From Pallidibacillus pasinlerensis (GTDB lineage Bacteria; Bacillota; Bacilli; Bacillales; Caldibacillaceae), in contig NZ_JAACYS010000009.1 in the NCBI RefSeq assembly GCF_009996845.1, positions 1 to 64,000 on the forward strand: 64,000 nt of DNA, given 5' to 3'. Below are positions 9,137-16,992 of the stretch, piece by piece. The notes below the pieces were generated by a model, which made no database searches, was not told where the DNA came from, and saw only the letters and a program-made list of their open reading frames with translations. The position numbers were made by a program, and so were the translations under genes. Numbering within the stretch: position 1 is the first letter of the stretch; the number at the start of each line of letters is the position of its first letter.

Positions 9137-9973
9137 ATGGAATATCCTGCTCGAGTTATGACAATTGCAGGCTCTGCAGCCGGGGGCAGTGCGGGGATTC
9201 AGGCTGATTTAAAAACATTTCAAGAATTAGATGTATACGGGATGAGTGTCGTAACCGCCATTGTTGGCCGTCATCCAAAAACGAATAAAAATGTACATAC
9301 ATTAGATATCGAAGCGATTGAAGCTCAATTTGCAACAGCGGTGAAGCAAGTTGGTATTGATGGTTTAAAAACAGGAATGCTCTTTTCGAAAGAAGTGATA
9401 GATACGGTTGCGACTTTAATTGAAGAGGCAGATATTAAACATATTGTTGTCGATCCAGTTATGATTGGAAAAATGAATTCGAAACTTTTAAAAGATGATG
9501 CGATTGCGGCTTTGAAAGAAAAACTAATCCCAATGGCATCAATCATTACACCTAATATCCCAGAGGCATCCGTTCTTTTAGATGATCGGCCGATTGAATC
9601 TGTTGAAGATTTAAAACAGGCAGCGATTGATTTGTACAATCTTGGGGCAAAAAATGTATTAGTTAAAGGCGGGCGATTAGAAGGGCCAGCTATTGATGCA
9701 TTATTCGATGGAAAAACGTTGACTACCTTTAAAGCACCAAGGATACAAACGGTTAATACAAGTGGTGCAGGTTGTTCTTATTCGGCAGCCATTGCGGCGC
9801 TGTTGGCAAAAGGGCATTCAGTTCAAGATGCGGTTTACGAAGCAAAACGCTTTATTACGACGGCGATTGAGTACGGCTTTTCTTATACGGAATCCGTTGG
9901 TCCAACTTATCATGCGGCAGAACGGAAATATGGAGTAGCTCATGAGATTGAGGTTGAAGAATTCAATAAATAA
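9137..9973 (+). CDS. pdxK: Pyridoxine/pyridoxal kinase (ThiD2-type PdxK)
   Basis: 278-residue ribokinase-family enzyme that phosphorylates B6 vitamers (and possibly hydroxymethylpyrimidine). N-terminal TIAGSAAGGSAGIQADLKTF is the ThiD/PdxK substrate signature; DPVMIGKMNSKLL and TPNIPEASVLL follow. The anion-hole motif reads TSGAGCSYSAAIAA, with cysteine where most ribokinase-family members have aspartate; this is the pattern of the Firmicutes PdxK group. Single-gene unit with a terminator just downstream. The ATG is at 9137 after an AAGAGGGG-type ribosome site. Confidence 0.9.
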   Translation: MEYPARVMTIAGSAAGGSAGIQADLKTFQELDVYGMSVVTAIVGRHPKTNKNVHTLDIEAIEAQFATAVKQVGIDGLKTGMLFSKEVIDTVATLIEEADIKHIVVDPVMIGKMNSKLLKDDAIAALKEKLIPMASIITPNIPEASVLLDDRPIESVEDLKQAAIDLYNLGAKNVLVKGGRLEGPAIDALFDGKTLTTFKAPRIQTVNTSGAGCSYSAAIAALLAKGHSVQDAVYEAKRFITTAIEYGFSYTESVGPTYHAAERKYGVAHEIEVEEFNK

Positions 9974-9989
9974 TTTGCCGTGCAAGATA

Positions 9990-10036
9990 AAAGGGATGGT
10001 TCCGGATTTTACTTCGTACTATCCCTTAAATTTTTA
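9990..10036 (+). terminator. Intrinsic terminator after pdxK
   Basis: Ten-base stem AAGGGATGGT / ACTATCCCTT (one G-U pair) starting at 9991 and ending at 10027, followed by AAATTTTTATT. Confidence 0.7.
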
Positions 10037-10191
10037 TTGCCTTTAGCATGAAAAAAGCAAACTGATTTTTTTCACGGATGTCATCCTCTCGTTGTTTAAT
10101 AAGACGGATAACATTATATACTAATTTTTTGTTAACGGAAGATGAAATGATATTCTAATATAATGTTTTAGTTTTAAAAAGAATGAAACAA

Positions 10192-10986
10192 TTATTTATA
10201 ACGAATCATCGTCCACATGCCAATATCTTCAAATCCTAACCGTTTATAAATATTGCCTGCTTTTGGATTATCGTAAAATAAACAGAGTGTTTTTCCTTCT
10301 GCTAGTAAATCACTGCATAGTTTTTCCATACATCTTGTTGCATAACCTCTTCGTTCATATCCAGGTCGAGTGCCTACCCCAACAATCATCGCGGATTGAG
10401 AGTTTTCTGCTGTCGTCGACGCTGAAGAAACCATAATTCCTTCTTCATTACGAATAATATACGTTCTTCCCGTTTTATACTTTTCTGCCCGTTCTCTTGA
10501 TTCAACGCTCATATTTGCATTGGCAAATTCCGGTATGGAACGGAGCATTTCAATATTCTCTTCATACTCGTCCGGTTGTAAATATGTTACTTTTTTTAAC
10601 TGTTCTGGATCTACCTCATAATTTAACTTCGTACATTTGGCATAATACATTTCTTTATCTTCCTTAATATCACGATTGACGAATTTTCTTAATGGATCAA
10701 CTAAATGTTTCAACCCACTAATTTCAATCGGATTCGGATTTTGATTAATAATTTCTGCAAAAGCTTCAACATCATAGGATTGCTCACTATATGGTATATA
10801 ATTGTTGTTATATCGTAATAAAACTGCGATCAAATCGCCATTTTCAAATTGTCCCCAAAGCTCTTGAAACTCGGACTCATACCCATAGGCTTCAATATCA
10901 CCGATAATAAATAAATTTTCCGCCGGTTTCTTACCGACAAGTGCCATAACTTCTTCATAGTCATTTTGTGTTAATTTGCGAATCAT
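10192..10986 (-). CDS. GNAT-family N-acetyltransferase
   Basis: 264 residues. The C-terminal half holds the acetyl-CoA-binding motif A (VGVGTRPGYERRGYATRCME, R-x-x-G-x-G/A type) and motif B (YDNPKAGNIYKRLGFEDIG). The N-terminal half (residues 1-130) is the extended non-GNAT domain seen in a Bacillus group of two-domain acetyltransferases. Strong ribosome site (AGGAGGAG). It is downstream of a lipoprotein and a rhomboid gene on the same strand with gaps of 31 and 47 bases, so co-transcription is plausible. Acceptor substrate unknown. Confidence 0.85.
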   Translation of the reverse strand: MIRKLTQNDYEEVMALVGKKPAENLFIIGDIEAYGYESEFQELWGQFENGDLIAVLLRYNNNYIPYSEQSYDVEAFAEIINQNPNPIEISGLKHLVDPLRKFVNRDIKEDKEMYYAKCTKLNYEVDPEQLKKVTYLQPDEYEENIEMLRSIPEFANANMSVESRERAEKYKTGRTYIIRNEEGIMVSSASTTAENSQSAMIVGVGTRPGYERRGYATRCMEKLCSDLLAEGKTLCLFYDNPKAGNIYKRLGFEDIGMWTMIRYK

Positions 10987-11017
10987 TTTTACTCCTCCTT
11001 GTGCTCATGCCGGAAAG

Positions 11018-11638
11018 CTATTGAATAACTGATTTTTCTTCGGAATCAATTTTTATTTTTAATAAAAGAACTCCTCGTGTTTCGTTGATCATCTTTTCAA
11101 TTTCCGATTCGTCTTGTATATTATAGAATTCTAAGTTGTCTGGAGATTCTCGTACAAGCGCTAATAAATATGCTTCCCCTAATTGTAATTCAAGCTTTTC
11201 ATCTGCTAATGTATAATCCCATCCCATAACACCATCATCTAAAAGAAACTTTTCCATCGGTGCTGGCTTAGTCGTTACACCAGGGGCATATAAAAAGATA
11301 GAAGCTGCCTCTCCATCCGGATTAATCACTCCGAATCCGATATTTCCCTTTTCCGTTTTGTTTGGACTTAACCCAAAGATTAGTTGTTCAAGAATTTCTG
11401 GCTCGGGATTCCCTTGTTCATAACGCTCTATCCAAATATTGACCCAAGTTTCATCCGCTTTCAGCCAATTAAAATGATAATCAAATAAAACACCTAAATT
11501 TAGATCTTCAAACGTATCGGCGTATTTCGACTTATCATTTACCACTATAGTCGCCACTGCATCCTTTGATTGATTGCAACCCGAACTTATCAATAAAGTA
11601 ATCAAAAGTATATTAATTAACGCAAATTTTTTCAACAA
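11018..11638 (-). CDS. Uncharacterised lipoprotein
   Basis: 206 residues with a lipobox (LISSGC, Cys near residue 21). The exported domain is acidic, with motifs LGLSPNKTEKGNIGFG and VMGWDYTLADEKLELQLGEAY; no known family recognised. Two tandem TTG codons lie 5 and 8 bases past GGAGGA, so the start is either 11638 or 11635. It sits between the rhomboid protease and GNAT genes on the same strand and may be a substrate or partner of the rhomboid, which is inference from position only. Confidence 0.75.
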   Translation of the reverse strand: MLKKFALINILLITLLISSGCNQSKDAVATIVVNDKSKYADTFEDLNLGVLFDYHFNWLKADETWVNIWIERYEQGNPEPEILEQLIFGLSPNKTEKGNIGFGVINPDGEAASIFLYAPGVTTKPAPMEKFLLDDGVMGWDYTLADEKLELQLGEAYLLALVRESPDNLEFYNIQDESEIEKMINETRGVLLLKIKIDSEEKSVIQ

Positions 11639-11685
11639 GGTCTCCTCCTGCCATTACGGAATCTATCAATCTTACAAAATATTTA

Positions 11686-12330
11686 TTAAAATTGAATATT
11701 TGTTCCCACATTATTTGCATAAAAACTTTTAACCTGATTCTCATTTCTAAAACAGATCGCTGCGAAAATAATACCCCCGATAAAGCCACCTGCATGTCCC
11801 ATAAAACTAATCCCAGGTATTAAAGAAGTAATGAAGCCAAGGACAACAAATGTAAAAATAAGCATTTTATCATGTTTAATAAAGCTTTTATGAAATTTCA
11901 CCATTAAGTAAAAATACATTCCAAATAATCCATAGCCAAAGCCAGAGGCCCCGACACCAAAACCTGATTTTGAAAGAATATGAATCATAATGCTTGAAAC
12001 AACAATCGTAAATAAGATGAAAAGAAAATATTTTAAACTGCCAATCACCCTCTCAATTGGTCGGGCTAGTATAAGAATGAAAAACATATTTAACGTAAAA
12101 TGCAAGAGACTACTATGGAGTAATGAGTTTGTAATCAAGCGCCAATATTCCCCGTCATTTATTAAATTGCGTTCGTAGGCACCTAAAGTAATTAAATTCT
12201 CTTTAGAAGTACCTCCCATTAATAGTGTAAGAATGAAAAAAAGAGAACAAATGCTAACAAATATGGCAGTTAAAGGATAATGTTTAACATATTGACGAAA
12301 ACCAATATCTTTAACTGTAAACATACTCAT
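11686..12330 (-). CDS. Rhomboid-family intramembrane serine protease
   Basis: 214-residue, six-helix membrane protein. Diagnostic pieces are in order: the HFTLNMFFILILARPIERV loop and helix, the catalytic serine motif GASGFGYGLFG near residue 130, and the catalytic histidine in SFMGHAGGFIGG near 180. It should cleave membrane-spanning substrates within the bilayer. It lacks the TPR domain of the larger Bacillus GluP. A small membrane ORF lies 46 bases upstream on the same strand, and a lipoprotein and GNAT gene lie downstream. Confidence 0.88.
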   Translation of the reverse strand: MSMFTVKDIGFRQYVKHYPLTAIFVSICSLFFILTLLMGGTSKENLITLGAYERNLINDGEYWRLITNSLLHSSLLHFTLNMFFILILARPIERVIGSLKYFLFILFTIVVSSIMIHILSKSGFGVGASGFGYGLFGMYFYLMVKFHKSFIKHDKMLIFTFVVLGFITSLIPGISFMGHAGGFIGGIIFAAICFRNENQVKSFYANNVGTNIQF

Positions 12331-12376
12331 GATGAAACTACACCCCTCTTTTCACTTTTAACTCACGAACAAGTTT

Positions 12377-12562
12377 TTAGTGAGTCGAACGTATTTTAAT
12401 TAATTTCATACCATTTACAATTGCACCGATAAATCCAGTGATTGTAAAAATAAATGCGACAAAAAGTGGTGTTGAAGTTAGCGACTCGGTTACAATTCGA
12501 TATGTACCTAAACCAAATAAGAGTAAACTACAAATAAATGTGATTATAAGTCGAGTTTTCAG
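12377..12562 (-). CDS. Small two-helix membrane protein with likely CTG start
   Basis: A 61-codon frame: K-T-R-L then a hydrophobic segment (IITFICSLLLFGLGTYRIV), a polar turn, a second segment (PLFVAFIFTITGFIGAIV) and a basic tail ending IKIRSTH. There is no ATG/GTG/TTG to start it. GGAGGGG lies six bases before an in-frame CTG, and an in-frame TAA lies just before that CTG, which fixes the start tightly. Protein-like composition and position just upstream of the rhomboid gene support it as real. No family recognised. Confidence 0.6.
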   Translation of the reverse strand: MKTRLIITFICSLLLFGLGTYRIVTESLTSTPLFVAFIFTITGFIGAIVNGMKLIKIRSTH

Positions 12563-12723
12563 CTCTTACCCCTCCATTATTTGTATAATTTCTATCTATC
12601 ATACTATAAATTCTAATTTATCAAAATATTAATTTTATAAAATTTTCGTTTTCCAAACTAAAAGAGACAAAATATAATTATTTTTAGATAATGAAATCAA
12701 AAATCTTCGAAAGAGGGATTTAG

Positions 12724-13443
12724 ATGGAAATTAAAAACAGACCAGAACCAGTGAATGCAGCAAATTTGTTTATTGAAAAATATTTTCCGAATTGTGACGG
12801 AGCAATTTTAGCAGGTAGTGTTGTTCGGGGTGACGCAACAGAAACTTCCGATTTAGACATCGTTGTATTTGATCAAAATATCCATTCCTCTTACCGAGAA
12901 TCGCTCATTGAATTTGGTTGGCCCATTGAATTATTCGTTCATAACTTCACTTCCTATAAAGATTTTTTCGAAAGCGATGCAAAACGCGCAAGACCAACGT
13001 TACCTCGAATGGTTTCTGAAGGAGTGATACTAAAAGGAGAAAATGTGATTGTGCCAATCCAATGTGAAGCTGATGAAATTTTAGCTAAAGGACCAGAAAA
13101 ATGGACTCAAGATACAATAAATATAAAACGCTATTTTTTAACGGATACCCTCGATGATTTTATTGGTTGCGATAATCGTGCAGAGGGAATTTTTATAGTA
13201 GGCACCCTTGCAGAACTTGTCAGTGAATTTGTATTAAGAACGAATAATTGTTGGATTGGTAAGTCAAAATGGATTGTCCGTTCTTTAAAAGAATTTGATG
13301 AAGATTTTGCTAGTCGATACGTTAAAGCCTTTGATACGTATTATAAAAAAGATGATAAAAAACTAGTTATCAATCTCGTTGATGAAGTTTTACAACATTA
13401 TGGCGGGCGATTTTTTTCAGGCTTTTCATTAGGAAAAAAATAA
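12724..13443 (+). CDS. Nucleotidyltransferase-fold protein
   Basis: 239 residues. The N-terminal domain has the polymerase-beta superfamily motif GSVVRGDATETSDLDIVV (residues 32-49), with the two metal-binding aspartates in D-L-D. A third acidic residue is plausible in IELFVH. The rest is helical and not assigned. This group includes aminoglycoside nucleotidyltransferases and MNT-type toxins/antitoxins; no HEPN partner is adjacent, so the role is open. Ribosome site AGAGGG. Monocistronic by context. Confidence 0.8.
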   Translation: MEIKNRPEPVNAANLFIEKYFPNCDGAILAGSVVRGDATETSDLDIVVFDQNIHSSYRESLIEFGWPIELFVHNFTSYKDFFESDAKRARPTLPRMVSEGVILKGENVIVPIQCEADEILAKGPEKWTQDTINIKRYFLTDTLDDFIGCDNRAEGIFIVGTLAELVSEFVLRTNNCWIGKSKWIVRSLKEFDEDFASRYVKAFDTYYKKDDKKLVINLVDEVLQHYGGRFFSGFSLGKK

Positions 13444-13601
13444 TTCTATTGAACTAGCATGTAATATAAATTGAAAGATTCAAATGTAAACGTTTTAGCA
13501 TGATTTTAGAAGAAATGATCGCATAATATAGGAATTGTGACAATGAGGGTACCTAAAACTCTTTCAGATAGAATAAACTTGTTAAATCGAATGAGACTGG
13601 A

Positions 13602-13632
13602 TGAAATGAGCTTTGAGCTCATTTTTGTTTTA
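13602..13632 (+). terminator. Intrinsic terminator
   Basis: AAATGAGCT / AGCTCATTT stem (13604-13612 with 13616-13624), 3-base loop, then TTGTTTTAC. It lies between the nucleotidyltransferase gene and opuAC-like gene and likely insulates them. Confidence 0.75.
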
Positions 13633-13694
13633 CTTTATAATAAAAACCATCAATTTAAAAGGAACCTAATAAACTGATAAATTTTATCGAAAGG

Positions 13695-14594
13695 ATGTTT
13701 ACCATTTTTAGAAATTCAACTATCAAGAAAATGTTAGCCCTTACAGGTGTTATCGCTCTATTAATGCTTGTGGGTTGTCAAGCAAGTTCCGAGGAAGGAA
13801 CGAACAAGAAGGAAGTAAAAGAAATTGTTGGGATTGAACCTGGATCTGGAACGATGAAGATTGCGGAAGAAACAATTGAAGCATATAACTTAGATTTAAA
13901 GCTTTTACCAAGTTCTGAGCCAGCAATGTTAACAGAATTAAGAAAAGCAATTAAAAACGAAGAGCCAATCGTTGTAACGTTATGGCAACCGCATTGGATT
14001 TTTACCGAATATGACTTGAAATTCTTGGAAGACCCGAAAGGTACGCTCGGTGCTTCTGAAAATATACATACGATGGTTCGGTTAGGTCTTGAAGAAGATC
14101 AACCATCTGCTTATCAATTTTTAGATAACTTCTTTTGGGAAGTAGATGACATGAATGAAGTGATGTCAAAATTTGGCCAAGATGAAACGGTCGAACCACG
14201 TGAAGCTGCAGCAGAATGGATTGAAAAAAACCGTGACCGAGTCGATGCTTGGATCGAAGGAATTGAACCAGTTAACAACGAAACGATCGAATTAGCTTAC
14301 ACTAATTATGAAACGGAAATTGCCTCAACAAACGTCGTTACCCTTGTATTAGAAGAATTAGGTTACGATGTTGAATTAACACCACTTGATATGGGCATTG
14401 CCTTTGAAAGTTTATCAAATGGGGAAGTTGACGGTATGCTAATCGCATGGCTACCTGTTGGTGCTGCTTCCTATGCTGAACAATACAAAGACGAGATTGA
14501 TGACCTTGGTCCAAACCTTGAAGGGGCACAACAAGGATTCGTCGTACCTGCCTATATGGATATAGACAGTATTGAAGAACTACCAACGAAGTGA
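13695..14594 (+). CDS. opuAC: Glycine betaine ABC transporter substrate-binding lipoprotein (OpuAC-type)
   Basis: 299-residue exported lipoprotein (lipobox LMLVGC, Cys 28) that binds glycine betaine-type osmolytes. It shows the domain order of B. subtilis OpuAC: VGIEPGSGTMK first, then VVTLWQPHWIF, and a second half with EIASTNVV and IAWLPVG. Of the aromatic cage, Trp97 and Trp252 are kept, but the position of OpuAC Trp178 (AYVAW in B. subtilis) is Tyr205 here (AYTNY). No ATPase or permease gene is next to it, so it is an orphan binding protein. The ATG directly abuts AAGG, so start choice is uncertain. Its TGA stop is also the first three bases of a repeat unit. Confidence 0.88.
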   Translation: MFTIFRNSTIKKMLALTGVIALLMLVGCQASSEEGTNKKEVKEIVGIEPGSGTMKIAEETIEAYNLDLKLLPSSEPAMLTELRKAIKNEEPIVVTLWQPHWIFTEYDLKFLEDPKGTLGASENIHTMVRLGLEEDQPSAYQFLDNFFWEVDDMNEVMSKFGQDETVEPREAAAEWIEKNRDRVDAWIEGIEPVNNETIELAYTNYETEIASTNVVTLVLEELGYDVELTPLDMGIAFESLSNGEVDGMLIAWLPVGAASYAEQYKDEIDDLGPNLEGAQQGFVVPAYMDIDSIEELPTK

Positions 14595-14660
14595 TACAGA
14601 GGGACAGGTCCGTCGTTCCATTTTCGAAGTGATACACGGGGTCAGGTCCGTCGTTCCTCT
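14587..14660 (+). repeat. GGGACAGGTCC-type repeat, two tandem 38-base units
   Basis: Two near-identical 38-base units, each CGAAGTGATACA, then GGGACAGGTCC or GGGTCAGGTCC, then GTCGTTCC. The first unit contains the last codons and stop of the opuAC-like gene, so the tandem copy duplicated gene-end sequence. Confidence 0.85.
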
Positions 14661-14799
14661 TTCGGAATATTCAAATTTATTTACAGAATTCCATCCAATA
14701 TATAATTTTAAAAGTGTAGGTATTGAAAGTGAGATTCCTACATTTTTTTACTTACAGACAGCCTTAATTAACTATAAACTTCACTTTTAAAAAATATTA

Positions 14800-14873
14800 A
14801 TGAAACACTGAACCCGTCCCCCTGTTATATTCCACACAAAAGAAACACTGGACCCGTCCCTCTGTTTCATTCA
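14800..14873 (-). repeat. GGGACAGGTCC-type repeat, inverted orientation, two units
   Basis: Two units of the form GAAACACTG(A/G)ACCCGTCCC(C/T)CTGTT, 40 bases apart, the reverse-strand form of the family. Between this and the unit pair at 14587 are about 140 bases with stops in all frames and no recognisable gene; from here to the next gene (15086) nothing else was seen. Confidence 0.8.
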
Positions 14874-15085
14874 TCTATTGATAAAACATTAATACGGAAT
14901 TTCCACACAATATCATTAATCATTCAACAACTCCCCCTATCCAATCTATAATTCGAATACTTACTTATTTTATATTACTTTTCCAAAAAGGAAAATGGAA
15001 TTTTACAAACATTAAAATAAATTGATTATTAATGCTTCCAAAAGAGAAAATATGGTATTCTAGAATACAGAAAGGAGTGTTGTTC

Positions 15086-15928
15086 ATGGTTCATTCTATT
15101 CCAGAATTCACACTAAATGATGGACTTAAATTACCTGCAATTGGCTTCGGTACATATAGATTAAAAGGTGTCGATGGGGTCCGGGCAATTACTAATGCAA
15201 TTGATATCGGTTACCGACTAATTGACTCTGCTTACAATTATGAAAATGAAGGAACAGTCGGTGAGGCAATTCGTCGCAGCTCTGTACCTAGAGAACAACT
15301 TTTCATAACTTCGAAACTACCAGGTCGTTATCATGAATACGATTTAGCTGTAACAACTATTCAAGAGTCGCTTTACCGCGCCAATCTAGATTACTATGAT
15401 TTATATTTAATTCACTGGCCAAATCCGAAACAAGGGAAATTCGTAGAGGCGTGGCAAGCATTAGTTGATGCAAAAAAATGGGGACTAATTCGTTCAATCG
15501 GAGTTTGTAACTTTTTACCAGAGCATATTGAAATTCTCGAAAAAGAAACCGGTGTCAAACCAAGTATTAACCAAATTGAACTGCATCCATTCTTTAACCA
15601 AGCAGAACAAAGAAAATGGCATGCAGAACATAATATTCAAACCCAATCATGGAGTCCACTGTTCCGTGGTGTTAAATTACTAGAAGACGACACATTACAA
15701 TCAATTGCGAGAGCTCACAACAAAACCGTTGCGCAAGTGATATTACGTTGGCATTATCAACTCGGTTCTATTGCCATTCCAAAATCAGCATCTCCAGAAA
15801 GACAACTAGAAAATATCTCCATCTTTGATTTTGAACTAAGCGAGCCGGAGATGAATACCATTTCTAGTTTTACTCGACCTGATGGTAGACAAAAAAATCA
15901 AGATCCAGCCGTTTACGAAGAATTTTAA
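15086..15928 (+). CDS. Aldo/keto reductase
   Basis: NADPH-dependent (alpha/beta)8-barrel oxidoreductase of about 280 residues, acting on aldehydes and ketones. The catalytic tetrad is visible: Asp and Tyr in DSAYNYENEG, Lys in ITSKLPGR, His in YLIHWPNP. The C-terminal cofactor loop IPKSASPERQLENI is intact. I start at the second Met (MVHSIPEF), which follows AAAGGAG by eight bases; the longer ORF has no ribosome site. Closely similar to the YtbE/YvgN group of Bacillus. Single-gene unit closed by a bidirectional terminator. Confidence 0.9.
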   Translation: MVHSIPEFTLNDGLKLPAIGFGTYRLKGVDGVRAITNAIDIGYRLIDSAYNYENEGTVGEAIRRSSVPREQLFITSKLPGRYHEYDLAVTTIQESLYRANLDYYDLYLIHWPNPKQGKFVEAWQALVDAKKWGLIRSIGVCNFLPEHIEILEKETGVKPSINQIELHPFFNQAEQRKWHAEHNIQTQSWSPLFRGVKLLEDDTLQSIARAHNKTVAQVILRWHYQLGSIAIPKSASPERQLENISIFDFELSEPEMNTISSFTRPDGRQKNQDPAVYEEF

Positions 15929-15985
15929 TAAAAAGGGGGCCCAATTTTCCAAACGGAAACTCTCGGGACCCCTCTTTCTTTTCTT
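15929..15985. terminator. Bidirectional terminator
   Basis: AAAGGGGGCCC pairs with GGGACCCCTCTTT around an inner TTTCC/GGAAA hairpin. T-rich tracts lie on both sides, so it can serve the reductase gene (+) and the cupin remnant (-). Confidence 0.7.
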
Positions 15986-16240
15986 CTATTCCGAATAAAT
16001 CGCAATAATCACAATGGCCGTATCCTCACCAATGTTCGTTACCATATGCGGTACACTCGCATTCCAACTAAAGGAGTCCCCTTCTTCTAAGACAACCGAA
16101 TCCTCCACCTGTTCAACAAGTATTTTCCCTTTCATAATGACATTCGATACCTTGATGAGCATGAGGTTTTTCATCAATTGAACAGCCGGGTTCTAAAGTA
16201 ACCGATTGAAGCCGTAATCCACCCCGGCGGGCAATTTTAC
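15986..16240 (-). pseudogene. Cupin-domain regulator remnant (frameshifted, 5' end lost)
   Basis: Read on the minus strand, KIARRGGLRLQSVTLEPGCS then IDEKPHAHQGIEC is followed, after a one-base shift near 16150, by VIMKGKILVEQVEDSVVLEE and DSFSWNASVPHMVTNIGED in the next frame. Together this is a C-terminal cupin_2 domain like that of XRE-cupin regulators. Two faults are seen: the internal frameshift, and loss of everything upstream of about 16240, where the sequence turns into the AEC-type permease fragment on the other strand. Confidence 0.75.
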
Positions 16241-16479
16241 TTTATCGATATAGTTTTGCCTTAATTTTAGGCATTAGTTTATATTTTATTTTGCCTTTTG
16301 ATGAACAATTTCGTTACACATTAATCATGGGGTACTTGTTGCCATCGGCAGCTACTGTACTAGCATTTTCAGTAGAGTTTAATTATCGCATTGAAACGAC
16401 CCGATTAGTGGCGGCGATTTCAAATTTAAGTATACTAGTTAGAATTGTCGTGTTGTATACCTTTAGTCTACTTATATAA
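16231..16479 (+). pseudogene. AEC-family permease C-terminal fragment
   Basis: An open frame without its 5' end reads AILLYRYSFALILGISLYFI, then LPFDEQFRYTLIMGYLLPSA and ATVLAFSVEFNYRIETTRLV. This matches the last two or three membrane helices of auxin-efflux-carrier-type (AEC) transporters, including the PSAA segment. About three quarters of a normal 300-residue permease is missing. It is divergent from the cupin remnant and truncated at the same point. Confidence 0.65.
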
Positions 16480-16487
16480 AACCAATT

Positions 16488-16522
16488 TTAAAGAGGTTGA
16501 CGATAGGTCAACCTCTTTTTTG
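16488..16522 (+). terminator. Intrinsic terminator
   Basis: AAAGAGGTTGAC / GTCAACCTCTTT stem, five-base loop, followed by a T6 run. It lies between the AEC remnant and the convergent MaoC-like gene. Confidence 0.8.
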
Positions 16523-16975
16523 CTACGTATCTTTTCTTTTCATCATTGCTAAACGAGTCATCTGGGCGACTAATTCATCTCGCTGGTTATAACCACGATG
16601 TTCGAACCAAACAATCCCACGATCGGGTTTTGATTTTGATTCACGTTTATTAATAACCTCAGTCTCTACTCTTAACGTATCGCCAATACGAACTGGATTT
16701 GGAAATTTCATCTCTTCAAACCCTAAGTTACCAAGGGTTGTGCCTAAAGTTGTATCACCTACGGAAATTCCGACAATTAAAGCAGCCGTAAACATACTAT
16801 TAACTATAATACTGCCGTGAATACTATTTTTACCAAATTCGGCATCAAGATGCAGTGGTTGTGGGTTATGAGTCATTGTCGTAAATAATAGATTGTCCGT
16901 TTCTGTTACCGTGCGGGTAATTTCATGTTTAAATACATCGCCAATATGTAATTCTTCAAAATATTTTCCTGGCAT
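16523..16975 (-). CDS. MaoC-like (R)-specific enoyl-CoA hydratase
   Basis: 150-residue hot-dog-fold hydratase. The hydratase motif reads MTHNPQPLHLDAEFG (residues about 34-48), keeping N-P-x-x-L-H with the catalytic His; the usual Asp of G-D-x-N-P is replaced, as in mesaconyl-CoA/itaconyl-CoA-type hydratases. Later blocks NLGFEEMKFPNPVRIGDTLR and E-H-R-G-Y fit the family. It follows the CitE-like lyase by 17 bases on the same strand, so hydration of an unsaturated dicarboxyl-CoA and its cleavage are probably linked. Confidence 0.82.
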   Translation of the reverse strand: MPGKYFEELHIGDVFKHEITRTVTETDNLLFTTMTHNPQPLHLDAEFGKNSIHGSIIVNSMFTAALIVGISVGDTTLGTTLGNLGFEEMKFPNPVRIGDTLRVETEVINKRESKSKPDRGIVWFEHRGYNQRDELVAQMTRLAMMKRKDT

Positions 16976-16992
16976 CTTTACGCCCTCCCATT

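Noticed and set aside
12438-12632. 64-codon plus-strand frame
   Set aside because: It is antisense to the better-supported small membrane ORF (CTG start, GGAGGGG).
14338-14637. 99-codon minus-strand frame over the opuAC-like gene
   Set aside because: Shadow of the OpuAC frame that also reads into the repeat.
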